Below, one piece after another: positions 1 through 6,016 of a stretch of 7,596 nucleotides of DNA (position 1 is the first letter of the stretch; every line of letters starts with the position of its first letter). Under the pieces are notes generated by a model that saw nothing but the letters and a program-made list of their open reading frames with translations, was not told the DNA's origin and did not search any database. This stretch comes from an uncultured Synergistia bacterium. Its GTDB lineage: Bacteria; Eremiobacterota; SpSt-956; JAKJGF01. The DNA lies in assembly GCA_937888925.1 (NCBI GenBank), contig CALARM010000407.1, forward strand, positions 1-7,596, in the 5' to 3' direction. Position numbers and translations under genes: made by a program.

Positions 1-461
1 TCATATGTGAGATATTCGCCCAGTTCGTCTGCTCCGGCAGAAAAGCCTGCCGTCATAAGTCCTCTGTCCTGTCTTTCATGGAGTATTCTTCTGAAAAGGC
101 CTCTGTCATTATAAAATTTTTCTCCCAGTCCATTATATCGGGCAAATCCGATAAAACTCTCCCCTCCGCCGAGAACCACCACCTGTGATGAACGGAGCCA
201 TCGAAAAAATAAATCTACATCTTCTTTTCTTAAATTTTCACTCCAGTAAAATGTATAATACTTAAGTCCGCAGGGCTTAAACTGTTCATAATAAGAGCTG
301 AATTTACTGTAATCAATATGTTGATTGAAGAGTTCTTCAGACATAGAAAGATGGAATATGGTTTTGTTATCGGGATTCTCTAAAGCTCTTTTGATTATAA
401 ATTCCCTGTGAATATATTCACATCTGTCATGTGATGAATAAACCAGTGCTGTCGGTCTCAT
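1..461 (-). CDS. Peptidase S51 / class I glutamine amidotransferase-like protein, partial (C-terminus off the left edge)
   Basis: Reading leftward from an ATG at 459-461, an uninterrupted frame of 153 codons runs to the window edge. The start follows an AGAAAGGA ribosome site (469-476) at about 7 bases. The N-terminus (MRPTALVYSS) looks like the first strand of an alpha/beta fold. Residues 94-100 (VVVLGGG) followed by ESF, and the elbow GFSAG at 139-143 with Ser141 as likely nucleophile, are the hallmarks of the S51 peptidases (peptidase E, cyanophycinase) and related 'type 1 glutamine amidotransferase-like' proteins. These are cytosolic serine hydrolases using a nucleophile-elbow Ser, in the known members acting on Asp-containing dipeptides or cyanophycin. 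The His and acidic partners would lie in the missing part, so substrate and activity cannot be judged. It sits 50 bp downstream of yqgF on the same strand. No signal peptide is visible. Confidence is high for a real gene and moderate for the family. Confidence 0.82.
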   Translation of the reverse strand, partial: MRPTALVYSSHDRCEYIHREFIIKRALENPDNKTIFHLSMSEELFNQHIDYSKFSSYYEQFKPCGLKYYTFYWSENLRKEDVDLFFRWLRSSQVVVLGGGESFIGFARYNGLGEKFYNDRGLFRRILHERQDRGLMTAGFSAGADELGEYLTY

Positions 462-468
462 AAAAACG

Positions 469-476
469 TCCTTTCT
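469..476 (-). promoter_or_regulatory. Ribosome binding site of the S51-like gene
   Basis: On the minus strand AGAAAGGA lies 7 bases upstream of the ATG at 459-461. It supports that start and shows that the gene can be translated independently of yqgF. Confidence 0.6.
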
Positions 477-482
477 TTATTC

Positions 483-496
483 AGTGAGTGGTGAGT
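483..496. repeat. Two-unit period-7 repeat between yqgF and the S51-like gene
   Basis: On the plus strand AGTGAGT (483-489) is followed by GGTGAGT (490-496), two heptamers differing at one base. The reverse complement of these 14 bases matches 1024-1037 at 13 of 14 positions, so the element is an inverted counterpart of the heptamer array at the other side of yqgF. The rest of the 462-511 gap holds a T-rich run (minus strand, 497-503) but no convincing terminator stem. Confidence 0.6.
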
Positions 497-511
497 AAAA
501 AAACCGGCAAT

Positions 512-922
512 CTACTGCTCACTTTTTAAAAATCTTTCACCAAGAATAATTGCCGCATAATCGTCATATGGTACCGGAGGCACAAGAAGCCCCCGGGGAA
601 TAAGTATTTTGAATCCTTTCGGCGGATTTTCAATGAAATATCTTTTTCTTGCAAGTTCTGTAGTTAAATGTTCATCTACAGAAACAATACCTTTATCACT
701 TTTAACAGAAGAGAGTTTTTTTTCAATCTCAGAACAGGCGGTTCTGTCTCCGAGAACAATACAATAAAGGTTATAGGGAGAGATTATGTGCTTCAATTCA
801 TCAAGAAAATTATCAGTTAAGATTACTTTATGATAAATGACACCTTTATGGCTGCTTAAAATGGCAACTCCGCATTTTTCTCTTCCTGGATCTACGGAAA
901 GAATTATTTTTTCACCCTTCAC
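512..922 (-). CDS. yqgF: YqgF/RuvX-like RNase H-fold protein, cyanobacterial type (putative pre-16S rRNA nuclease or resolvase-like)
   Basis: This 136-residue protein has the YqgF/RuvX RNase H fold. DPG at 11-13 holds the first catalytic Asp (Asp11), VDEHLTT at 82-88 holds the family Glu (Glu84), and YDDYAAIILGERFL at 119-132 holds the last acidic pair (Asp120, Asp121). PPKGFK (100-105) and PPVPYDD (115-121) match the sub-type I recall from cyanobacteria rather than E. coli RuvX. Characterised YqgF proteins act in pre-16S rRNA 5' maturation, and Holliday-junction cleavage has been proposed for relatives. Activity of this branch is unproven. The start is a GTG at 920-922; the frame is closed two codons upstream by TGA (926-928), so no longer start is possible. 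Start and ribosome-site region lie within a TTCACCC repeat array (plus-strand reading). The gene follows DUF3084 after a 113-bp gap rather than the tight spacing seen upstream. Family confident; exact biochemical role open. Confidence 0.85.
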   Translation of the reverse strand: MKGEKIILSVDPGREKCGVAILSSHKGVIYHKVILTDNFLDELKHIISPYNLYCIVLGDRTACSEIEKKLSSVKSDKGIVSVDEHLTTELARKRYFIENPPKGFKILIPRGLLVPPVPYDDYAAIILGERFLKSEQ

Positions 923-931
923 CCTTCACCC
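911..931. repeat. Three perfect tandem heptamers (TTCACCC)x3 overlapping the yqgF start
   Basis: TTCACCC occurs at 911-917, 918-924 and 925-931 with no mismatch. Read on the minus strand, each unit is GGGTGAA and contains a GTG. The middle one supplies the yqgF start codon (920-922) and the neighbouring unit the purine-rich stretch just upstream. Confidence 0.9.
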
Positions 932-943
932 TGCACTTTCAAT

Positions 944-968
944 CGTAACGCGTAATGCGTGATCCGTG
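944..968. repeat. Degenerate period-7 array (CGTAACG-type)
   Basis: The units CGTAACG (944-950), CGTAATG (951-957), CGTGATC (958-964) and a partial CGTG (965-968) keep strict 7-base phase with decaying sequence. The array lies 12 bases from the TTCACCC array but uses a different unit. Confidence 0.65.
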
Positions 969-974
969 TTTTTA

Positions 975-1002
975 CCGGTACCGGGCGACCACAGGGGTCG
1001 CC
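975..1002. repeat. REP-like hairpin with adjoining palindrome
   Basis: GGCGACC (984-990) and GGTCGCC (996-1002) are perfect 7-base inverted arms around the loop ACAGG. Immediately left is the 10-base palindrome CCGGTACCGG (975-984). The GC-rich stem stands out from the AT-rich surroundings. No T-run follows the stem directly on either strand, so an ordinary intrinsic terminator is unlikely. A dispersed REP- or MITE-like intergenic element, or an mRNA-stabilising hairpin between the DUF3084 and yqgF parts of a transcript, fits better. I recall similar GGGCGACC-type hairpins recurring between genes in various bacteria, but cannot check that here. Confidence 0.6.
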
Positions 1003-1012
1003 TCTACTGAAT

Positions 1013-1040
1013 CACTCTCCACGACTCACGACTCACTACT
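1013..1040. repeat. Period-7 array (CACGACT-type) overlapping the 3' end of the DUF3084 gene
   Basis: CACTCTC (1013-1019), CACGACT (1020-1026), CACGACT (1027-1033) and CACTACT (1034-1040) are four in-phase heptamers, two of them identical. The array includes the stop codon of the DUF3084 gene (1036-1038), so the repeat has reached into the coding region's end. It is the inverted counterpart of the repeat at 483-496. Confidence 0.75.
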
Positions 1041-2019
1041 TCACCGGCTCTTTTTCAATCTTAAACTTCAATGGCCCCAGTGTCCATATATTTTCAGTAG
1101 CAATAATCCTGACACTGACATTACCTGAGCAGGATTTTATTTGATCACATATATCCCACATATCAGGTATAGGTATGTCTACGCCGAGCCCTACGTTAGG
1201 ATCAGGAACCATTCCTTTAGCTATAGCTGTAGCACTTACCTTATCAAGCAAAATCGTCATATGTTCCAATATATGTTTCCTGGCCATAGCTGAATCAATA
1301 ATTCCCTCCGTAATTACTTCTCCTTTACGAAAAATCAATTTATTATCCTGAGAAGTAAAACCAACAATAAGATCATCACCGAGGAATATATTTGCAAAGG
1401 AATACATACAGACTACGCGGTCATTATTTACATTTTTAAGATAGGTAATGAATTCTCCGGAATTAACAAAGATTATAGTTCTGCCGTTTAAATCTTCCGG
1501 TGTTTTTAATCCGCGGGACATAACTATTCTGGCAAGTTCACCATTTTTATTATAAAATTCCACTGCCACTTTTTTTTTCATTTTTTCAAAAGCACTTATT
1601 ATCTCTTTCTCGGACATATGTTTCTTTATAATGCCATAGGCAAGAGGCTGGGTAGCTTCAAAGACCATAGGGTAAATACTGACTCTCTCTTTTATATCTC
1701 CTATTTTCTCTTCAAGATCGTATAAAACCTGTTCCAGCTTTGTTTTTCTCTCTTCAAGATTGTATATATCCTGCTGTATCTTATCAAGACCGAGTAAAGC
1801 AATTTTTGCCTGATTGGAAAAAAGGAGAAGAATTAAAAGAGTCACAACAGTAATCAAAACACCTGTCCCTACTGCAATAACCTTTGAAGTCTTACGCGGT
1901 CTTATACCGAAGGCAGTAAGTTTCATCTTACCGGCTTTATGTCCCATGTAATCACCTACATAGGAAATAACGCCGCTCAGAACTAAAAGCATAAAGATCC
2001 TGAAAAATGCACCTAACAT
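1036..2019 (-). CDS. DUF3084-family membrane protein with coiled coil
   Basis: This 327-residue protein of unknown function matches DUF3084 as I know it from cyanobacteria. It has a first hydrophobic segment (about 4-21), then GDYMGHKAGKMKLTAFGIRPRKTSK (22-46), which carries the family-typical GD..G...GK..L...IRPR block, then a second membrane segment (about 46-68). A charged helical stretch with heptad character (about 76-113) follows, then a soluble domain. Near the C-terminus, IIATENIWTLGPLKFKI (305-321) matches the family's closing block. The topology suggests a membrane hairpin with a large soluble domain, but the side is not determined. The ATG at 2017-2019 lies 13 bp after the permease stop, behind AAAGGCGG at about 7 bases, which implies translation in the same operon as lptB and the permease. 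A role in envelope assembly is inferred from this neighbourhood only. The last codons overlap a heptamer repeat array. Confidence 0.83.
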   Translation of the reverse strand: MLGAFFRIFMLLVLSGVISYVGDYMGHKAGKMKLTAFGIRPRKTSKVIAVGTGVLITVVTLLILLLFSNQAKIALLGLDKIQQDIYNLEERKTKLEQVLYDLEEKIGDIKERVSIYPMVFEATQPLAYGIIKKHMSEKEIISAFEKMKKKVAVEFYNKNGELARIVMSRGLKTPEDLNGRTIIFVNSGEFITYLKNVNNDRVVCMYSFANIFLGDDLIVGFTSQDNKLIFRKGEVITEGIIDSAMARKHILEHMTILLDKVSATAIAKGMVPDPNVGLGVDIPIPDMWDICDQIKSCSGNVSVRIIATENIWTLGPLKFKIEKEPVK

Positions 2020-2032
2020 CTAAACACCGCCT

Positions 2033-3169
2033 TTAGCCAGCAGCCTTTTTTATAAGATAAAAACCAACGGCACCAAAAATTATATTTGGCATCCAGCAGG
2101 CAATAAAAGGAGGTAAAACATTAAAATTTCCGATAGTAGCAAAGGTTACCATCATAATATAATAGAAAAAGATAATAACCAGTGAAACACCAAATCCTAC
2201 TGAAGAAGAACTTCTATGGGGACGTAATCCAAAAGGGACGCCAATCATGGCAAAGACCACACAGGCAAAAGGAGCGGAAAACTTTGCATGATACTGAACC
2301 TCAAGCCAGTGATAATCAAGATTCATTTTTCTGTCTCTGTCTATTCTTTCTTTTATTTCTCTGCTGTTCATCTCTTCCGGAAACTTCTGTGTATTTGATA
2401 TATCCATAGGAGATTTTTTCATACTCATTGTAGTCCGTTTAAAACTTATAAGGGAATTTACTTTTCCGTCCGTATCATAGGAATAGGTTTTGCCTCCTAT
2501 AAGAGACCACGAATTACATTCCCATAATGCTTTATCCGCATAGGTCACCCTTACAGGCTGTTTCCCCATATATTCGTTTACTACCACATCTTCCATAATG
2601 CCTTCTTTTAAACTGTATTTTTTTGCATAAATAATTCTCTCTATACCATCTTCAGAGGTTTCTCTTATAACAAGATTGGAACTCATCTCCTGAAGCTTCT
2701 GTCTGGCAAGAACGTCAAAAACAATCTTTCTTGCTTCATAGCTGGAATTGGGAACAATAAACTCGTTAAATAAAAGAGATAATACTGTAAGGCCGAAAGC
2801 CATAATTACTACAGGTATAATTAACCGGTATAAACTTATACCATGAGCTCTGAAAGCTATTATTTCACAATCTGACGAAAGTCTTCCGAAAGCAAGCAAA
2901 GAAGCAAGAAGAATTGACATTGGAAGAGTATAGATAAGTATTTGAGGAAGACTGTTAAGGAGAAATTTCATTGCCACACCGATCGATGCATCTGCTTCCG
3001 TAATTAATTTGGCCATCTGAAAAAAGAGGCCGCACGAGACATAAAGAAGAGTAAAAGCAGAAAGACCGAAAAAGAACGGCCCTGTAAGTTCATTTACAAT
3101 ATATCTGTCTATAAGAGTAAGATTGAGTATATCTTTTTTGATTATACTGTTCTTAAAATTTAATGTCAT
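2033..3169 (-). CDS. lptF/lptG: LptF/LptG-family LPS export permease (YjgP/YjgQ)
   Basis: This is the transmembrane subunit of the Lpt ABC transporter that extracts lipopolysaccharide from the outer leaflet of the inner membrane. LIDRYIVNELTGPFFFGL (19-36) is the typical LptF/G opening. Six hydrophobic segments are visible (about 30-52, 73-95, 112-134, 296-316, 323-346, 351-374), split three and three around a periplasmic beta-rich domain (about 140-265), as in the family. GRLSSDCEIIAFRAHGIS (95-112), between the second and third segments, matches the conserved cytoplasmic coupling region contacting LptB. Its 378 residues are a normal length. The ATG at 3167-3169 follows lptB by 11 bp with an AAGG-type ribosome site overlapping the lptB stop. 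E. coli uses an LptF plus LptG pair, while only one permease gene is present here. It could act as a homodimer or with a partner encoded elsewhere. I cannot assign it to F or G. Confidence 0.92.
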   Translation of the reverse strand: MTLNFKNSIIKKDILNLTLIDRYIVNELTGPFFFGLSAFTLLYVSCGLFFQMAKLITEADASIGVAMKFLLNSLPQILIYTLPMSILLASLLAFGRLSSDCEIIAFRAHGISLYRLIIPVVIMAFGLTVLSLLFNEFIVPNSSYEARKIVFDVLARQKLQEMSSNLVIRETSEDGIERIIYAKKYSLKEGIMEDVVVNEYMGKQPVRVTYADKALWECNSWSLIGGKTYSYDTDGKVNSLISFKRTTMSMKKSPMDISNTQKFPEEMNSREIKERIDRDRKMNLDYHWLEVQYHAKFSAPFACVVFAMIGVPFGLRPHRSSSSVGFGVSLVIIFFYYIMMVTFATIGNFNVLPPFIACWMPNIIFGAVGFYLIKKAAG

Positions 3170-3180
3170 AATAATACACC

Positions 3181-3918
3181 TTATTTCAACGTTGACGTAT
3201 CCATATAAAAACCTTCTCCGAGATAAAACTTTTTGGCCACAGGGTTATTTGCCACCTCTTCGGAAGTACCTGAAATCAATATGGTTCCATCTCTTATTAT
3301 ATACGCTCTGTCGGTAATTGCAAGGGTTTCCCTTACACTGTGATCGGTAATTAATATACCTATGCCCCTTTCTTTCAGATGAGAGATTATTTCCTGAATA
3401 TCTGCTACAGCAATGGGGTCCACTCCCGTAAAAGGTTCATCGAGGAGTAAAAAAGAAGGATTTGTAGCGATTGCCCTTGCAAGCTCAAGACGCCGTCTTT
3501 CTCCGCCTGAAAGGGTAAAAGCAGGTTGTTCCACAAGATGGGCAATAGAAAATTCCTCAAGGAGATCTTTTAATTTTTCTTCTTTTTCCTCCCTGGAAAA
3601 GGGATAATTTTCCCATACAATCATAACATTATCCCTTACAGTTAATTTCCTGAAAATGGAAGACTCCTGCGGCAAATAACCTATACCTTTCCTTGCTCTC
3701 TGATACATAGGAAGTCTGGTAATATCTTCTTCTTCAAGAAGAACTCTGCCGGACTGGGGTTTTATAAGCCCTACAATCATGTAAAAGGAAGTAGTCTTAC
3801 CTGCGCCGTTGGGACCTAAAAGCCCTACAACTTCTCCTGTAAACACATCGAAAGAAACTCCGTCTACAACCTTTCTGCCTTTATAGGTTTTCACTAAATT
3901 TTCTACTTTTATATGCAC
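3181..3918 (-). CDS. lptB: LPS export ABC transporter ATP-binding protein LptB
   Basis: This 245-residue cytoplasmic ATPase powers LPS extraction by the LptB2FG complex. All nucleotide-binding motifs are intact: Walker A GPNGAGKTT (35-43), Q-loop Gln84 in GYLPQESSIF (80-89), signature LSGGE (136-140), Walker B LLLDEP with catalytic Glu161 (157-162), D-loop GVDP (165-168) and H-loop His193. The GYLPQE.SIFR.LTV stretch and the C-terminal VAKKFYLGEGF (228-238) are characteristic of LptB rather than of branched amino acid (LivF/LivG) ATPases, its closest lookalikes. The start is a GTG at 3916-3918 that directly abuts the lptC TAA, with GAGGGG six bases upstream inside lptC, indicating translational coupling. 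The permease gene follows after 11 bp. Family assignment is secure. Confidence 0.96.
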   Translation of the reverse strand: MHIKVENLVKTYKGRKVVDGVSFDVFTGEVVGLLGPNGAGKTTSFYMIVGLIKPQSGRVLLEEEDITRLPMYQRARKGIGYLPQESSIFRKLTVRDNVMIVWENYPFSREEKEEKLKDLLEEFSIAHLVEQPAFTLSGGERRRLELARAIATNPSFLLLDEPFTGVDPIAVADIQEIISHLKERGIGILITDHSVRETLAITDRAYIIRDGTILISGTSEEVANNPVAKKFYLGEGFYMDTSTLK

Positions 3919-4518
3919 TTATTTCCCCTCTTTTCCTTTGAGTTTTACAAGTAACACAACATTTTCATCCATAGTATAGGTATCAAAATTAATATCACCT
4001 TTCATCCTGTCTGCTTCTGCCAGGTTAACCCCCTGGGCAAGTTTTATATTGCCTTCTCCTACAGAGAGTTTTTCATTACTTTTCCAGTACAGACTGTCTG
4101 ATTCAAGCATTTCTCCTGTCAGAGCTCTGGCAAAAACCTTATCTTTAAAATTTATAATCTTATTCTTTATATCCATATCGGCAGAGCCTGCCTCTACAGT
4201 AAATGCTTCCAGTTTATTTTCATAAAAATAACACTTAACACCTGTTAAATAGGCTATTTTCTTGTTTTCCTCCATATTGACACTATCTGCGTAGATTTTA
4301 TATTTTTTATTTTTTCCGTAAGTTGTTTCGAAAGTAAACTGTTCTACATCAATATGTCTGCCTCCCTCAGGTGTTGTCTGTGATACAGGGGTAGAAGTCA
4401 TATTTCCTGTTTCAGATACGCCTGAAAAAAGAGAACCAAGTCCTGTACCTATTATAAACAGTACCAATGAATAAAGAAACAGGTAAATTTTATTTTTTTT
4501 AAGACTTAATATTTTCAT
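3919..4518 (-). CDS. lptC: LptC-like periplasmic LPS transport protein, membrane-anchored
   Basis: LptC accepts LPS from the LptB2FG transporter and passes it to the periplasmic LptA bridge. The 199 residues (E. coli LptC is about the same size) begin with a basic stretch, then one hydrophobic segment (about 11-31) without an obvious cleavage site, so it is probably a retained inner-membrane anchor. A Ser/Thr/Gly/Pro-rich linker (about 32-55) leads to a beta-rich domain with repeating strand patterns such as YKIYADSVNMEENKKIAYL (73-91), EAGSADMDIKNKIINF (109-124) and LESDSLYWKSN (138-148). This is the LptA/LptC jellyroll pattern. The retained anchor and the single domain favour LptC over LptA. 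It starts 9 bp after the upstream radical SAM gene with only a weak AGAAG ribosome site, and abuts lptB directly. The sequence family is divergent, so part of the support is gene order. Confidence 0.85.
   Translation of the reverse strand: MKILSLKKNKIYLFLYSLVLFIIGTGLGSLFSGVSETGNMTSTPVSQTTPEGGRHIDVEQFTFETTYGKNKKYKIYADSVNMEENKKIAYLTGVKCYFYENKLEAFTVEAGSADMDIKNKIINFKDKVFARALTGEMLESDSLYWKSNEKLSVGEGNIKLAQGVNLAEADRMKGDINFDTYTMDENVVLLVKLKGKEGK
3925..3930 (-). promoter_or_regulatory. Ribosome binding site of lptB, inside the end of lptC
   Basis: GAGGGG on the minus strand lies six bases upstream of the lptB GTG and decides that start. It overlaps the last lptC codons, so lptB initiation is probably coupled to lptC termination (TAA directly followed by GTG). 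Confidence 0.7.
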
Positions 4519-4527
4519 ATACTTCTA

Positions 4528-5997
4528 TTAATATAAAAACTTTGCGAATTCCTCAGGATTATTTTCCAGTAACTTTTCAGTTATAAGCAATCCATCTTTT
4601 GTATAAAACTTATCTTCAAATTTTTTTAATCTCCTCTCGTAATCACTGAGAGCCCTGTTCATCAAATGAGCATTCGTTCCATAAGTTATCCTTGTACCTA
4701 TGGCATTATAAAACATTCTCTTAAAGGTATAAAACTTCTTGTTTGCCCTTACGAGAGCTCCCTGAAGGGCACTTGGTTTAATAAGTTTCGGGAAGAATAA
4801 AGAATGCTGACAATCATAATATTTCCAGTTTGTATTAAATATTCTTCCTTCCCCGTGTATTTCTTTATATATGTCTGAACCGGGAAGAGGTGTCAATATC
4901 CACATCTGCATAGTTGTAATACCGGAATCTATAGCAAAATCCACTGTTTTATCTATTGTTTCAACTGTATCACAGTCGGAACCAACGACAAACATACCAT
5001 TTATCTTCAGATTAAACTGTTTTGCCTTCTCAATAGTAAACTGTATATCTTCAAAAGACTGACTTTTATTCCAGTTATTAAGGGTTTTTTCGTTTATAGA
5101 TTCATAACCTAAATGTACTATTCTAAATCTTGCTTTTTCAAGAAGGGAAAGAAATTCATCGTCTTTAAAAGCATCTATTTTTAACTGCATTGTAAAACCT
5201 ATATTTTCCGGGAAATTTGCATTGATAATTTTTGTTAAAAACTCTTTTGCCCGCGGCATATTAACTGTAAAATTATCATCTCCTATACCTACTGTTTTCA
5301 ATATAGATACATCTTTTATACAACATCTTATATCTTCTATACAATCATCAAGATCTCTATATCTCATCTGACGACCTGCAATTTTTATAACAGTACAGTA
5401 ACGGCAGTTATAGGGACAGCCTCTTGATGTATAGGTACCCTGAAAATATGTATATTTCGATAAAAATCCTTTTTTTGCATTCTCCAGACCTTTTACCAGA
5501 GAATAATCAGGTGCATGTTTCAGATAATCTTCTTTAAACTCCCTGTCTTCATTATGGATAAAACCGCCGTTTTCTCTGAAAGATAAACCTTTTATATGTT
5601 CAAGAGGTTTATTGTTATTCAGTGCATCTATTAATTCCGGGAATGTTTCTTCTCCTTCTTTTCTTACAACATAATCAGCATGAAGAAGGCCTTCTTCTGT
5701 GCAAAATGTTGCATGAGGGCCTCCGAGGACAATTATTTTATTATGTTTTTTCAAAGTATCTGCATATTTATATGCTATAGGAGCCGTATTTGTAAGGGAT
5801 GATATACCTATAATATCATAATCAAGTAATTCCTTTATTTTAGGTTTTCTGATCTTATCATTGTATATATCTACTTCATACCCATGTTTTTTTAGTATGT
5901 TACCCATAATAGGAAGACCCATTCTTTGCGATACAAAGGATGAATAAATATTCGGTATATCAGTATGGGGCTCAATTAAAGCCACTTTTTTAATCAT
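4528..5997 (-). CDS. B12-binding domain radical SAM protein (paralogue A)
   Basis: This 489-residue protein has two parts typical of COG1032-type cobalamin-dependent radical SAM enzymes. The N-terminal Rossmann-like B12-binding domain (about 1-150) opens KKVALIEP, includes GLPIMGNILKKHGYEVDIYND (27-47) and carries LGGPHAT (91-97). The radical SAM barrel (about 185-390) has the 4Fe-4S ligands Cys194, Cys198 and Cys201 in CPYNCRYC, GYES (297-300), NGMFVVGSD (333-341) and TPLPGS (369-374). A C-terminal part (about 391-489) begins with W..YD.QH..FFP. The DxHxxG base-off B12 motif of methionine synthase is absent, as in many such enzymes. Members include methyltransferases, ring-forming and hopanoid-modifying enzymes, so the reaction cannot be named. 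Compared with its tandem partner it has extra cysteines at 99, 225, 226 and 342. It follows the partner by 19 bp, with AGGAG only three bases before the ATG, and precedes lptC by 9 bp. Confidence 0.93.
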   Translation of the reverse strand: MIKKVALIEPHTDIPNIYSSFVSQRMGLPIMGNILKKHGYEVDIYNDKIRKPKIKELLDYDIIGISSLTNTAPIAYKYADTLKKHNKIIVLGGPHATFCTEEGLLHADYVVRKEGEETFPELIDALNNNKPLEHIKGLSFRENGGFIHNEDREFKEDYLKHAPDYSLVKGLENAKKGFLSKYTYFQGTYTSRGCPYNCRYCTVIKIAGRQMRYRDLDDCIEDIRCCIKDVSILKTVGIGDDNFTVNMPRAKEFLTKIINANFPENIGFTMQLKIDAFKDDEFLSLLEKARFRIVHLGYESINEKTLNNWNKSQSFEDIQFTIEKAKQFNLKINGMFVVGSDCDTVETIDKTVDFAIDSGITTMQMWILTPLPGSDIYKEIHGEGRIFNTNWKYYDCQHSLFFPKLIKPSALQGALVRANKKFYTFKRMFYNAIGTRITYGTNAHLMNRALSDYERRLKKFEDKFYTKDGLLITEKLLENNPEEFAKFLY

Positions 5998-6016
5998 TTT
6001 CTCCTGTAACTCCCTT

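Noticed and set aside
491..522. Possible terminator after yqgF (GTGAG at 491-495 against CTCAC at 518-522, with a T-run on the minus strand)
   Set aside because: The stem is only five pairs around a 22-base loop, and the T-run lies within the loop rather than after the stem. The match is better explained by the heptamer-like sequence at both sites.
983..1002. The hairpin as an intrinsic terminator of the lpt operon
   Set aside because: No run of T follows either arm directly on either strand. The minus-strand continuation is the CCGGTACCGG palindrome, so it was called a REP-like repeat instead.
911..1040. CRISPR array
   Set aside because: The units are seven bases, directly adjacent and without spacers, and no cas gene is present. 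These are simple tandem repeats.
959..1144. A 61-codon plus-strand frame crossing the repeat region
   Set aside because: It is built from the hairpin, the heptamer array and antisense DUF3084 sequence. No ribosome site or protein-like pattern supports it.
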